Positions 1 through 11,125 of a stretch of DNA of 64,000 nucleotides are shown piece after piece; the stretch's first letter is position 1; every line of letters starts with the position of its first letter. The translations under genes were made by a program, and so were the position numbers. Under the pieces are notes generated by a model. That model was not told where the DNA came from, searched no databases, and saw only the letters and a program-made list of their open reading frames with translations. The DNA is taken from NCBI GenBank assembly GCA_037893245.1, contig JBAIAA010000437.1, positions 806,001 through 870,000 on the forward strand, read 5' to 3'. The DNA is from Crossaster papposus (lineage: Eukaryota; Echinodermata; Asteroidea; Velatida; Solasteridae).

Positions 1-120
1 ATTTATATGTACTGTTGTTTTAATTGATGATGTATGCAGGGCCCCAATGAAAACCAGTTTTAAACTGTTTGGGCACACCCTAAAGAAATGGAATACATAA
101 ATAAATAAATAAAATAATTA
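1..120 (+). mobile_element. LINE 3' end fragment
   Basis: The segment GCCCCAATGAAAACCAGTTT near 40 is followed by a short hairpin, then an AATAAATAAATAAA tail at 99-113. This is typical of the 3' ends of L2/CR1-like LINEs. A second copy of the same segment lies at 45796-45890. The 5' part lies outside the window or was never present, and no coding sequence is seen. Confidence 0.5.
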
Positions 121-1371
121 TATTCGTGACATTTAATAAATGCTCAAGTATTTTGTTTAACAGGTAGACAACTCATATAACAATGGAGTTATATAGTTTC
201 ATATTAATTTCAATACAACAAGGGTCAAGGTCGCCAAAACTCTTGTTGTGTGGCAAAGGTTCAGAGACATAATCGCCCGCGTGGAGGTGTTGCGCAGTTT
301 TTAGGACTGGGCAATTTCAGAACAGAGTAAAGATGAATGCTGGGAAGCCCTCTTTCGCGGTCCTAAGGCGAACGTGGGTATTGGGCACAGTTGTTGCGTG
401 GATTCGGGGAACAGATTGGCGTAGCGGTTCTTTTCTCGCCTTCAACCGATATGACCCGGGTTTAAACGTCGCCTGGGCTAATAATGTAGATTGCGTTTTC
501 AGTCCCACCCCTGAAACTGTACCTTCTTCTCATTGTCTTCTCTCTACAGTTTTTTTAGGCTTATAAGCTACAGTATCTAGGGCGCTTTTGAGGAATTCTT
601 GGTTTTCTTATCATGGAGGGACATCATTAATAATAATTATTAATAATTATATTAACACAAATGGTGTTCAAAACTTGTACAAAACGAACTCCTGCAGATA
701 CACATTTGGCTGTCTTCAATCTTCCAACATCTGTTCAATTCTACTTCTCCGGATATCGCCTGTCAACACGCTCTCTTCAATCCACACCACCTCCATCCGA
801 CCCCCCATGCACTGTCCCCATACATCCTGACAAAGACGCAATCATCTACAAAGGTTACCTACCGCCTTTAAAAAGAAAGAAGAACTGAACCTTCTACATG
901 AGCCTTTATTTACACATTGGCATGACACAGAAATCATCTGTCCTCGACGAAATGTGCCATGAAAAGAGATTTACCGTCCACCATCATCGACAAAAAGAGG
1001 TGTTCAGTTTCGTCTCCTTCACAACATTCTGCCTAACCTAACTGTTCTTCACCACATCAATCCCGATATTCTCCAAGTGTGTGGATAGTGTAGATAAAGA
1101 GGCACAATCGTTCATCACATCCGTTCATACCACGTGTCCTGGTATCCAACCTTCTGCCAACCCTTCTTATGCGACTCTTCCCTGATCTTTGTCTAAATGT
1201 TAAACGTTACTGATGTTTAATTTCGCAGAGTCAATTTGGTCCATCTGGCAAATTACATAATTATCAACGCAACTATTCAATTTCTGTACTCTCTGTATTT
1301 GTTTCATGAGTTTGTCTTTATATATGAACACATCGCATACAAAGTAAACATTTTGTTGATTTTGATTATCC
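121..1371. other. No recognisable gene
   Basis: Several short open frames exist here on both strands (for example 333-566 and 661-888). None shows a recognisable domain, splice context or start context. The stretch is probably old repeat or intergenic DNA. Confidence 0.5.
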
Positions 1372-1772
1372 CTTTCAGTACCAAGGCATATTTTGTCACT
1401 ATGCTTAGGTTACCACAGTAGTTACATGATACGACCAGTTAGTGACCAAGTACTTTTTGCCAAGTTTTAGTGTATAGCGCCCTCGCAAGGCAAAGTAATG
1501 AAAGGCCACTTTTCTTTGAAGTGGTGTTGAATTATAATGGATTGACGGTAACCCCAAAGCAATGACTATTAGATTAATTAAAACAACAATATTGGCCTGT
1601 GAGAAATTGTTTGAAGGGTAGGAAAGAATTCTATATCTCACCCCCACTTTTTTGCCCTTCATATGAGTTGACAACTACCAAGAAGTGTAAAGAAACACTA
1701 ATTTAGGAATAAGACCATTGTAAGTTTTGCCTTGAAAATACTTGGATTTTATTAAAAATGAAGGAAATTTGG
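1372..1772 (+). repeat. 400-bp dispersed repeat, copy 1
   Basis: This stretch is closely similar to 60246-60645 in the same orientation. It starts at 'ttcagtaccaaggcatatt' and ends near 'aaaatgaaggaaat'. The first ~145 bp also end each unit of the tandem array at 55.4-60.4 kb. It encodes nothing recognisable and its class is unknown. Confidence 0.75.
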
Positions 1773-1962
1773 ACTGTGAAGGTAATTGCACAAACATTCA
1801 AAATGGGTACACTATGGATGCAGTCAAAAGTTTGAATGAAGCCCCCCCCCCCCCCCCCCCGCTTAATGTTGGGTTGGCAGTGTGTGCGAAATCGCTCCAA
1901 CATTGTGACGGGTTGGGGGGGAGGGGGTAAACCACAATAAAACTTGCTCGGGTGAATGCTCA

Positions 1963-3380
1963 TTACAGACTATGAAACTTCTCAAAGCATGGTAGTACAC
2001 ACATTGGTTTGTCACACTGTTTACAAATCATGCGAGTTTGTTTACGCTTTGCTCTTTTACTGCAAACAACACAGTTGCGCTTTTTGCCGGCAGAAATTTC
2101 TCAAGGATAGTGATGAGTCGGAAAGCGGCTGGAACCACGTGACATCTGACTGCCATGCTGAGCTTGGTTGTGCTTCGAAGTGGAAATAAGCTCTTCTGTC
2201 ACCTTCACTCTGAAATCAAAAGAGGCCAAGTGCTGATTTGTAGGGATGCTGTTGTATACAATGGTAGCATTCACCAAGCAGATGTCAAGAATGGCCTCGA
2301 AAACTCTTTTCAACAATTTCATCGATTTGTGAGGGTGCGAGTAGTACTGACACATTTGGGCTGCGAGATCACTTCCTCCCATGTATTTATTATAATCATT
2401 AACGACAGAAGGTTTTTTGATCGTACGAAGTCCACTCTAACTGTTTTTGCTCCTAATGTCTTTCGTGTCGATATTGCAGTTTCCAACATTTGTGAGAAGA
2501 GTTACACGCTTGGCATCCTGCCAAACGACGCACAGTTGGCCGGCTTTGGTGTAAAACTGGGGGTCAGCACCTCTTATCATGTGTAGCTTTTTGGGATTTG
2601 CAACTGTGATAACTTGCAAATGAGAGCTGGGCTTGTGTACCAATTGTCCATGAAAATGAAATGTCCCTTATTTTCGAGTCCTGCAATTAGGTCGAGGACT
2701 ACATGCCCAGCAGATGTAATATTAGGTGGGTGGTGTGTTGAAGCATAACCAATGGAGGGTCGACTGGATTCCTTTGATGTGGGCTGGGAGCCGGTGAACA
2801 CCTTCCAAGCACAGGTATAACCAGTTTTTGGTTCGTTTAATGAAAAACATTTTAATCCCCATTTGGCAGACTTTCGTGGCATGTACTGTTTGAAACCAAG
2901 TCGACCTTTGAACTTGATCATTGTCTCATCGGGCGAGAGATTTCGGCCTGGCTTGTAAATGCGAGGAAAGGATGGCAGTACAATGTCAAGCAGTGGGCGG
3001 ACCTTGGAGAGTTTGTCAGGGGGAGCATCACCTGGTGGAGCTGTGTTGTTGGCAAGGTGGAAAAATCGAAGGATCGCAGTGAATCGATTGCGAGACATGG
3101 TCGCCGAATACAGGGGACTTCGCAGAACTTCGGACCTGGACCAGTGCATGCTGTATCGAGGCCTTTTGTTGATACCCATGCACAGAAGCAAGGCCACGAA
3201 TGCCATAATTTCAGGAACAGTAGTTGGATTCCAGGCCACATCTGCACCCATTGTTTGGTCTGCGTAGCGATTGGTCTCATCCACCATCAACTCCCACACT
3301 GCTTGGCAGAAGAACAGCTGAAAGATTTGCATGGGCGACAGGTGACTAAAATCTTCCGTACAGTCTCTTCACTGAATTTC
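1963..3380 (-). pseudogene. piggyBac-type transposase, frameshifted
   Basis: The minus strand encodes most of a DDE transposase of the piggyBac (DDE_Tnp_1_7) family, the cut-and-paste enzyme that targets TTAA. The best block, 2577-3332, contains ETNRYA near its start, then LSPDETMIKFKGRLGF with the first catalytic Asp, and FIFMDNWYTS with the second. A later block at about 2155-2382 contains MGGSDLAAQM with the third Asp. A separate frame ending at the TAA at 1963-1965 encodes the cysteine-rich C-terminal domain (CVVC, CKQC and a final C/H pair). The blocks lie in different frames, so at least two frameshifts are needed and the protein is dead. The N-terminus is missing: a TIR element starts at 3402. 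TTAA-flanked ends were not found. Confidence 0.85.
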
Positions 3381-3796
3381 ATCGGTGGACGCTTGCTGTA
3401 ATACCCCAGTCACAATTAAAGCGGAGCCCGGGCGGCGTGTGCGATTTCTAGGCATCGGCCGGCGTGTAGAGGTCGGCGAAAGATCGTGCGATATGGCGGT
3501 CACAGTCACAATTAAAAGTGCCTCGTACGCTGCCATGACGGGGCCCGGGGGGTCGCCGACCGGCGATCGGCCGACTTTCTTGGAAATGGGGTCGAATTAT
3601 TGGCCCGTTTATCGGCCGGTGTCCGGCAGGCACTCGTCCGGTGCCCTGCTTATGTCCTTGCGATACCCCTGCGGTATCCGGCAGGGTGCCAACCAATTCT
3701 TACAGGTCGTACGGCGGCCGGACGGGCATCTGTAGTGTGCCTGTCGAGTGGCCAGCGATCAACGGCCGGCGAGAAGCTCTCCTCTGACCTTCTTAA

Positions 3797-4952
3797 TGAC
3801 CCTGTCACACTAGAACGTTTTAGGCCAACGCGTGAGTAGCGCGTTAAAAATAGTTGATACGCTGGCAAACGCTGAACTTCCACAGCAAAAGTCAAGTTGA
3901 ACCGTGATTTCAGCGTGTCCATAACGCGTTAATAACGGGTTCATAGCGTTCGCCAGCGCGTGAATAACGCGTTAGTAACGCGCTCGACGACTGATGAACG
4001 ACTGCCCAGCGCGTGAGTAGCGCGGTCCAACGCGCGCCAGCGTACGGCAACGACCACATGTTTAGTTGTACAAAAAGATTGACGCGCTACTACAGTAATG
4101 GCCCTGTCACACCAGAACGTTTTAGGCCAACGTGTTGAAATTTCGGCAACACGCGGGTAATGCGCTGACCAACGCTAGGCCAGCGTTCGCAACGCGCTAA
4201 GCGCGTTACTCACACGCTGGGACACGCTGTCATACGCTGAGGAAAAAATAATTTGTTCAACATACCTACACAAATTCAGCGTTTGCCAGCGTGTGACTGC
4301 ACACGCTAGCGGCGCGCAAGAAGGCCGTTACTCACGCGTCGAACGCGCTAGACGATCGTTACCAACCCACTACTCTCACGCTGGCGACCCGCTGTCGTAT
4401 TTTTACTATAAATCAGTGATGCGTTCCTTACACGCTGAGCGCGTTCCTCACACGCTACTTACGCGCTGGTATACGCTATGAACACGTTATCAACCTGTAT
4501 GAACACGCTGAAATCACGGTTCCACTTGACTTTTTCTGTGAAAGTTCAGCAATTGCCAGCGTATCAACTATTTTTAACGCGCTACTCATGCATTGGCCCA
4601 AAACGTCCTGGTGTGGCAGGGCCATAACCGCGTGTCGCAAGCGTACGCCGGCGTACGCCAGCGTGTGAGTAGCGGGTTGATAACGATCGCCTAGCGTGTT
4701 CGACGCGTGAGTAACGAATCTAAAACGCGCCGCCAGCGTGTGCAGTCACACGCTGGCAAACGCTGGAAATTGTAGCTATTTTGAAAAAAATCTTTTTTCC
4801 TCAGCGTATGACAGCGTGTCCCAGCGTGTGAGTAACGCGCTCATCGTGTTGCTAACGCTGGCCTAGCGTTGGTTAGCGTTTGCCAGCGTGTTGCCAACAT
4901 TACAACACGCTACTCACGCGTTGGCCTAAAATGTTCTGGTGTGACAGGGCCA
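3797..4952. mobile_element. TIR element with inverted self-insertion (outer)
   Basis: The termini are TGACCCTGTCACAC at 3797 and GTGTGACAGGGCCA ending at 4952, with TTAA on each side (3793-3796 and 4953-4956). The left arm 3797-4095 is the inverted complement of 4300-4624, not of the right arm. The right arm 4628-4952 is the inverted complement of 4099-4300. This interleaved order is explained if the same element inserted into itself in the opposite orientation. The sequence is built from short motifs such as AACGCGT and CGCTGG. It has no coding capacity. Confidence 0.75.
4099..4624. mobile_element. Inner inverted copy of the same TIR element
   Basis: This begins TGGCCCTGTCACACCAGAAC and ends GGTGTGGCAGGGCCA. 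It is flanked by TAA on both sides (4096-4098 and 4625-4627), as expected of a complete insertion with a 3-bp target duplication. Its left arm matches the outer right arm and its right arm matches the outer left arm, both in inverted orientation. Confidence 0.7.
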
Positions 4953-5127
4953 TTAAATAAGAAAATGCCGTTGATACCTCCACAACGCTTGCGGGCACCT
5001 GCACAGCGCGTGTAGGTCGCCCGGTTGAGGAAGAGGTTGGCGTTTGCACGCTATACCGCTACAACCTGGTTCTTGTTGCATTGGTGGCTGAAGAAGAGAT
5101 GTAGTACTTGCACTATAAAACTTGTGT

Positions 5128-5580
5128 GATTATTATTATTATTATTATTCTGGTTTATTCGTATTAAAACACGAGGTAGGCAGCCACAGAAGAGTAGCTG
5201 AAGTGACCACGTTTACACTTTACAAGAATTAAAAATTGTTACATAGCAGTTAAAAAGAATGGAAGTATAAAATTACACAAAGTACTCACTTGCACCTATA
5301 TTGTAAACAATTAAGAATTACAAAAGTTTAGCTAAAACAGGAATTGTGGACTTCATGTATCTATCAGTTTTGCACTTGGGTACAACAAGCGTAGACGTGG
5401 AACTGTTTCTGAGTATTCTGGTAGTTGTGTTATTCAATTTAGGAGGGGGGAGCATATTTCTAAATCTGTTGGAATGTAATAGTTTAGTGCCAAAGTTATA
5501 GGGTAAGGTGTCTCTCCTAGTTTCAAGGCTAGACATACCTAGAACTTCCAAAGCATAAACTGTGTGTAGATGTAGATGTA
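5128..5580 (-). mobile_element. LINE 3' fragment, end of reverse transcriptase ORF
   Basis: On the minus strand the frame 5318-5575 gives a LINE ORF2 C-terminus, including LGMSSLETRRDTL and LLHSNRFRNMLPPPK, and ends IPVLAKLL. Such ends are typical of jockey/CR1-like LINEs. It is followed by a 3' UTR and an (AAT)n tail at 5130-5148. The copy is 5'-truncated and sits inside the TIR element at 3402-6015. Confidence 0.65.
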
Positions 5581-6110
5581 GATGAGCCGCTTTTTTTACC
5601 CTGCGAGCCCCGGCCGATGCATGACCGATTTCAGGCTGGGCGCCGGCAGGGCGCCGTCCGGCCCCCGGCACCGCCAAGTCGGCCGGACGCCTGGCGGGAC
5701 CCGGCCGGCGTGTGGGCGGCGCCTGGCCGATATATTGATTGTCTGGGTTGTCCAAAATTTGGCTCGGCGCCCGCCCGACGTGTGCGATGCCCTGCCGGAC
5801 ATCGGCTAGGCATCGACCGATTTATTGGCGATTAGTTTGCGATGCGAAACGCCGCACCAGGTTTTAAGTCCGAGTTAAAAGTAACTCGATGCCCGCCCGA
5901 TGCCAAAAAATGACCCGGCAGCCGCAAGGAGTCCCGTGGGGCCCCGGCCGAAAATGCCTAGAAATCCGCCGCAAACTAATCGCAAACCCATCGCAAGCCA
6001 ATTGTGACTGGGGTATAAGAGGCGCTAGCTTTAATCCATCCACACCTGAAATAGGAACACTCAGAAAGGTTAATGGGACACTATTCATTTCACGGCACAT
6101 TTTCTTTTAA

Positions 6111-6427
6111 GGGTAGTATACAACATTAGTTGTTGTGGTTTTCTTTGGGGGGGGTCAAACAAATTTATCCGGGGTTTAGTGTTTTGGGGGGACGGCGTAC
6201 GTTGGCTGACCATCTTTGGAAATTGCTAAACAATGTCAATTTAGTTAAAACAGAACAGCACACCAGGTGCCCTGATTTAACAGGATGATCGAGACCATTC
6301 GTGACTGTCAAATATGGTCATTCATTAGGTAGTTTGAGTATTTTTTTTTAATTTTTTTTTTTATATATTTAATTTTTGGGGGGTGGGGGGGGGGGGGGTG
6401 GGGGTGGTCGCAAATGTTGTATTACCT
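6111..6427. mobile_element. TTAA-flanked TIR element with G tract
   Basis: The ends GGGTAGTATACAACATT and AATGTTGTATTACCT are imperfect inverted repeats. They are bounded by TTAA at 6107-6110 and 6428-6431. The interior is non-coding and includes a long, nearly pure G tract at about 6378-6408. The TTAA target suggests mobilisation by a piggyBac- or Kolobok-type transposase, but the class is uncertain. Confidence 0.6.
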
Positions 6428-6933
6428 TTAATGACAAACTGTCCTTACAATGCTGTTTTTGGACGCTCGTATCTAGTGTTCCCACTTAATAAGTCTCCTT
6501 TTTAACTAAATAAAATCTGAAATAAAATCGCCTTTTTAAAGATTATTATTATTGCTGCCTGTCTTTTTAGTAGTTGAAGAAGGCCCTATTCAATGGAATT
6601 AAATTGTTTGTCACCATTACATTTGCAGTCCCATCTGAAATTTGATTTGGATGCAAAATCATCACACTTGACTTTGCATAATTCAGGTTAATAATTTTTT
6701 TTTTTTATTTAATTTTATTTATTATTTTGCAGGGCACAAAACAAATTACAACAAAATATTACATCAATTTCTATTTGGATTCCATCGGATTATGCAATGC
6801 AAACTGAAACGTTCAGTGCTTTTGATGATTTTCCCTGCAAAAGGACATCCAAATGCAAAGGTTACATTACAGTACAGTAGCCTAGCTATGATAGGATGCA
6901 AAACATTTCGAGAAAAGCCAAGTTGAACTCTTT
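6428..6933. other. No recognisable gene
   Basis: AT-rich sequence with a poly-T/A stretch near 6695-6720. Nothing else was recognised. Confidence 0.5.
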
Positions 6934-7188
6934 TCAGTAACCTTCATACCTGTAGTTTGGTTTTGCCGAAGAAGATGGAGTTGCTTCTTCGTCACTTTCG
7001 TCAGATGTTGCTACAGAAGATTCATCATCGGACATAACTGAACCGCTATCTGCGAAGATGTCCTCGAAAAACTTGGAAGCGTTTTGGGCCATGATGGCAG
7101 CTAAGTGGCGTGGCGGGCATGCATAGTGTTTTTCGCACGCGCGCGTCCTGGCTTTTTTAGCCAGTTTGAAACCAATAATAAACCACAC
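6934..7188 (-). pseudogene. Acidic ORF, possible piggyBac N-terminus remnant
   Basis: An 84-codon minus-strand frame has a second Met starting MAQNASKFFEDIFADSG, followed by a Ser/Asp/Glu-rich stretch (SDDESSVATSDESDEE). Acidic N-termini of this kind precede the DDE domain in many piggyBac-derived proteins, and the ORF at 45159-45350 looks similar. No DDE domain follows and no TTAA end was identified, so the assignment is weak. It could be a chance frame. Confidence 0.3.
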
Positions 7189-7597
7189 AAAAAGTGAGGG
7201 CGCCCTTTAGATTTCAGATGCAAAAAATTGCGCTCGTGCCATTGGAGAACGCTGGTCACCTAACGACGATTATAATTGGGGCATATTTGCTCTTTGGTTG
7301 CCAACGTCTATGCAACTTGAAGCCCAGGTGGCGCGTGCGGTACTGATAGGGTTATTTTCAGTCTTCGTAGAACATCTCGTCCTTTAAACCCAAATGGGAT
7401 CATTCTAACACTCTGTTTACTTGTGTTAATGACCAAGTAGTTTGGCTTATTTGATTGATTATTTTGTGCATCACGTTTATTCCCATGTTATTTCATGTAC
7501 ATGCGTACTACGTTGATTAATAGTTCATGATTTGTTTGTTTTGACCGCCTTTGTATATTTGTTTACTTTTTGTAAGCTTCTTTTTTATGTTTCAAAC
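7189..7597. other. No recognisable gene
   Basis: No repeat, domain or exon signal was recognised here. Confidence 0.45.
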
Positions 7598-7712
7598 TGA
7601 ATCTCCCCAAATCTGGAGGGATTTTCTATTTTATTAAGAAAATCCTCGCCTTCGTTACTATACATGCATTTCCAATGCGCTTCCGCACGCAATACTACTG
7701 CAAATAACAAAG
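7598..7712. repeat. DIRS 3' inverted terminal repeat
   Basis: The inner part, CTTCGTTACTATACATGCAT followed by TTCCAATGCGCTTCCGCACG, is an inverted match to 12690-12760. The outer part (7598-7662) is complementary to the left half of 7826-7890. Confidence 0.7.
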
Positions 7713-7825
7713 CTCATGGCGTAGCCCCATACTGCACGGTCCTTCCAGTTAGAACGCCATTATGAGTTAATCTTCCCTTCTTAATTCCCGAAATAAGTCG
7801 CATATAAGTCAAGGAAGTAAGGGAG

Positions 7826-7925
7826 GGGTGGTAACGAAGGTGAGTATTTTCTTAATTTAATAGAAAATCCTTTCAGATTTTGGGAGATTCTATTACAGAA
7901 AATAATTACCTTCGTTACCTACTAA
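7826..7925. repeat. DIRS internal complementary region
   Basis: The left half (GTAACGAAGGTGAGTATTTT onward) is the reverse complement of the 3' terminal repeat at 7598-7662. The right half (GAAAATAATTACCTTCGTTA) is the reverse complement of the 5' terminal end near 12745-12785. Such a junction of both ends is what the DIRS replication model predicts. Confidence 0.65.
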
Positions 7926-8332
7926 GCGGAGTAGCATCGGAACAGTTATAATGATGGGAGAGGGCCTGCAGTGCGGAGCTAAGCACCAAGTCTTAACTAA
8001 ATCTAGATAACAAGAATTAATGACGGTAGTCAAGACATACCCGGGAGTTGACCTGACTATGCTCAAGAGGCTTTAGGCTAACGGGTTGCTGATCGTGCTG
8101 ATGCTTGCAGGACTGTTCTGCCCATAGATCCTACCGTCCCGTAGATAGCACGAAGTGAAGGTAGATGATTTTGTTCAGTAGGCTGCCTCCATTATTTCTT
8201 TTATGGAGTCTACCTGGAAATGAGCCCATGCATAACCAAGCTGGGTGTCTGATGTCCTGTCACAATAGTCCGTGTAGATGCATTCTCGTCAGTATGACAA
8301 GCTTGGAAAGCGACAGCATTCTCATTTTGGTT

Positions 8333-8505
8333 GGACTGGAAGAGCATGGGAAGCATCAACAATCCCATATGGCTTATCTAGAAGAGCCTGGGTAGCACCA
8401 GCAAACCCTCGTGGATTATCTAGAAGAGCCCCGGTAGCGCCAGCATACCATCGTGGCTTATCTGGAAGAGCCCTGGTAGCGTTAGCATATCCTGGTGGTT
8501 AAACT
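8333..8505. repeat. 42-bp tandem repeat, about four units
   Basis: Successive units begin TCTAGAAGAGCC or TCTGGAAGAGCC and repeat every 42 bp, equal to 14 codons. Units two and three are most alike. The repeat lies near the 3' end of the DIRS element and stays open in one plus-strand frame. Whether it was ever translated is unknown. Confidence 0.7.
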
Positions 8506-9266
8506 GGAAAAACCTTGGAAATTATCTTGTCGGATACTGCCAGGGAAGACTGGGGTTCATGAGTAGTCTTTGAAGGTACATCTGTGCTCTGTGAGTCTGT
8601 GGTTGTGCCACTGATGTAGGCATCAAAATTGCCTTAACAACCCATCTGGCAATTGTGATAAGAGAGGCTGGCATGGATGGTGTGGGCAGATGGATGTGAC
8701 AACGAGTTGCAACAAGACCTGACTGGGCACCATAGCTTGTCTTTCCAAAAAGGATGTGAGGTCAAAGACAACAAATATATGGAGCTTAAAATACCCGTGA
8801 AACGCTTTGACATTGGTTCTTGGTTAACCAGTTCACACCGGAGAACGTATATACACGCACAATTTCCCCCAGATTCAAAACGGATAGCGCATAAACACGT
8901 CACGAGCAAGGCCAGAAATGATTGTCAACAGCAAGCAAGGCCGGAAATGCGTGGGTGTGCATCCCGGTACCATCGGCCTGAACCCGCCTCGAATAGAGTT
9001 TTGTTAAACATAATCCCGCGCCTTGGCTCGGTGATGTTAAAATAATCCCGACGCGAGCTGGTTAAGAGCCCGATATGAGAAATCGGGCGAACATCTCCTG
9101 GTTCTCAACGTAAATGGGCTGCTTCAATGGAGAGAGTATAAAGCTCACTTCTGCGGCAAGCTGTAGCTGGTTTTAGTGGGAAAGCTGTTTTTGTGGTGAG
9201 CTTATGTATGAAGCCCTGTTAATAGATACCAAGAGGGAATCAGTTGTGAACATGCCTTCAATCGTT

Positions 9267-9600
9267 CTAGTTATTAGGGGGATATGTTGAATATGTTAGA
9301 TTCATCTGGAAAAAAACAAGATGTAAGATGGCTATCGCTATGAAAAGATGGAAGAGGAAATCCCCAATGTCCCCAATGAACAACAGCCTGGTCGGTACAC
9401 CATCCGACGTAGTTAGTCGTGTAGGTGGTCGCCTGATTTTGGCTGTCATGGCTATAGCGTTCTAAGAAAAAGAACTGCCTTTTGTTAGGAGCGTTTGATG
9501 GCATCCAAGCTGATAGCTGCAGGCTGTCTGGATTTGGGTGCATTATCTGTGATTTTGGTTTGGAGAGGAGGATCTGGCCGTTTTGGTACAATGATCAGAG
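9267..9600 (-). pseudogene. DIRS tyrosine recombinase, N-terminal remnant
   Basis: Minus-strand frames contain PNPDSLQLSAWMPSN, then a region with YVGWCTDQAV, and in another frame GDIGDFLFHLF. These resemble the linker and core-binding part of DIRS tyrosine recombinases, where a WxxWC-like stretch precedes a VxDFLxxLF stretch. Two frames are needed, so a frameshift is present. The catalytic R-H-R-Y part was not found downstream. Confidence 0.5.
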
Positions 9601-9779
9601 ACCTGAGGAGGAGATCCAGAATCTTGGGGAACCATGCCTGCCGTGGCTACAGGAGGGTTATCAGAATATTTATGCAACTCTCGGTCTCTATCTTATCCAG
9701 AACAATGATCAGAAGGGCTATGCATCGATCTAGATGGTATTCAGACATACGCCGAGAAATGTAGGTGCCTGTGTAGGGG

Positions 9780-10260
9780 TCACGGAAAATGTGTCTGTGT
9801 TGATAATGAAATCAAGTTGTTTAAGTGAGTTCGAATGTTTAGAGAGAGAGAGCTTCATTAGTGATCTGATGGGATCGGCCAACTATCAGCAAGTCGTTCA
9901 GGTAGATGTAGAAATGCTGCCACGTGAAGACAGGTAAGGCCGTGGAAAGGCCAAAATGGGAGACATTATAAATGGTAAGTTGCATCTTGGTAGAGGAATT
10001 GTATGAATTGTTGATAATTTTGTGGACAGGAATATGAAGACACAGATCTAGTAAGGTGGCCCACCCTCCTTAATAAAGTGTATGGAGAACGACAGCTAGC
10101 GCCTCCATGCAAACATGTTTCGGGCGTATGAAGGCAATCTATAGCCAAATAATTATAATTGGACACCAGTTGTCGGTCTTATTTGGCGCCAAGAAACAAG
10201 TTGACAAGGACCCTGAAGAGTAAACTGGAACTATTGCCTTCTGGAACTTCTTTTCGAGTG
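9780..10260 (-). pseudogene. DIRS reverse transcriptase remnant
   Basis: Reading the minus strand, QQFIQFLYQDATYHL is followed in shifted frames by a CLPF-like segment, GLSTALPVFTW and FYIYLNDLLIVGRS. These are the finger/palm motifs of DIRS reverse transcriptases. The active-site box reads YLND instead of YLDD, and at least one stop and one frameshift intervene, so it is inactive. Confidence 0.65.
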
Positions 10261-11125
10261 AAAACTATGTTTAAAAAATCGCGTGTCTTTGCTGAGTCGA
10301 ATGAAATATCCAAACACCCGTTTTAAATGAACACGTGTTTAACAGTAGTTTCAGACACGCATTACGTTGTAATACGTCTAGAACACATTTGAAACGCGTG
10401 TTTTGATATTTCGTTTAACCTTCAATTCATTTATTTTTTAAATTCAATTCACATTTATTCAACGTTGTTTTGTACATAGTGATTCTTACACTAGTTTCTC
10501 AAGTACATATCTACCAAAATAGGATATTATTCTACTAGGTGTAATTTATCAGAATACATAATTAAACAACAACGTTAGGTATAGGGTGAAGCAAAAGCTT
10601 TTGTTCCCTAACCTTAAGACAGACAACTACAATGCACAAGACAAATATAAACAAAACGCACGGACAATTAAGAACATAACAAGCAGGAGTAACGTTACAA
10701 CGACAATAACTCTAACTGTATACTGAATCTATCCAATTCCCAAACACCTAGTTGTATAGGGCTCGAATATTATAAATACACATTGAGCAATTTAATGTTT
10801 AACTTTGTAACAAATGTAGATATAGTTGATGATGCTTTGATCGAGTCACTCAGAGTATTCCAGAAGTTAATACCTCGCTGTACAAGACTGTTTTTCAACA
10901 TTGAAGTTATACTAGAACAAACATACAGATTTGTCTTCGATACACTTCTAGTACAATATGAATGAACATTCGAGGTTAAAGTAAAGTATGTATCAAAGCA
11001 ACGTGGAAGTAATTTATTTATATATTTAAACATGAATTAACCCAAATTCAGGTAACCTCGCCAAGACACGCGTTTGTTCTTATTTATTGACCCGTGTTTA
11101 AAACATAGTTTTGCCGACTGGGAAT
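10258..11125. mobile_element. 190-bp TIR element split by a LINE fragment
   Basis: The left part (AAAACTATGTTTAAAAAA near 10263) and the right part (AAAACATAGTTTTGCCGACT, 11101-11120) match the two ends of the intact copies at 30713-30904 and 34842-35033. About 650 bp of LINE sequence now lies between them. This left end retains an extra inverted arm (GAAACGCGTGTTTTGATATT) not seen in the other copies. Confidence 0.6.
10418..11040 (-). mobile_element. LINE 3' fragment
   Basis: The minus-strand frame 10770-11033 has a LINE ORF2 C-terminal pattern (YCTRSVSKTNLYV, then RGINFWNTLSDSIKASS), as found in CR1/jockey-like LINEs. An AT-rich 3' UTR runs down to about 10418. The 5' end is truncated. Confidence 0.6.

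Larger units (their letters stand above)
3402..6015. mobile_element. CpG-rich TIR element, outer copy
   Basis: The termini TACCCCAGTCACAATT at 3402 and AATTGTGACTGGGGTA ending at 6015 are exact inverted repeats. They are flanked by TAA on both sides (3399-3401 and 6016-6018), which fits a 3-bp target duplication as in PIF/Harbinger (TWA). The arms (3402-3790 and 5582-6015) are very GC- and CpG-rich, with repeated CGGCC motifs. The centre holds another TIR element (3797-4952) and a LINE tail (5128-5580). No transposase is encoded, so it is non-autonomous. The class is inferred only from the target duplication. Confidence 0.75.

Noticed and set aside
333-566. Overlapping open frames on both strands near 317-566
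   Set aside because: No domain, no start or splice context and equal openness on the opposite strand. Treated as chance.
2155-2586. 143-codon plus-strand ORF
   Set aside because: It is antisense to the piggyBac transposase, which carries the recognisable motifs on the minus strand.
5582-5835. Several overlapping Pro/Arg/Gly-rich ORFs on both strands
   Set aside because: They lie in the GC-rich arm of a TIR element where stops are rare in all frames. Composition explains them.
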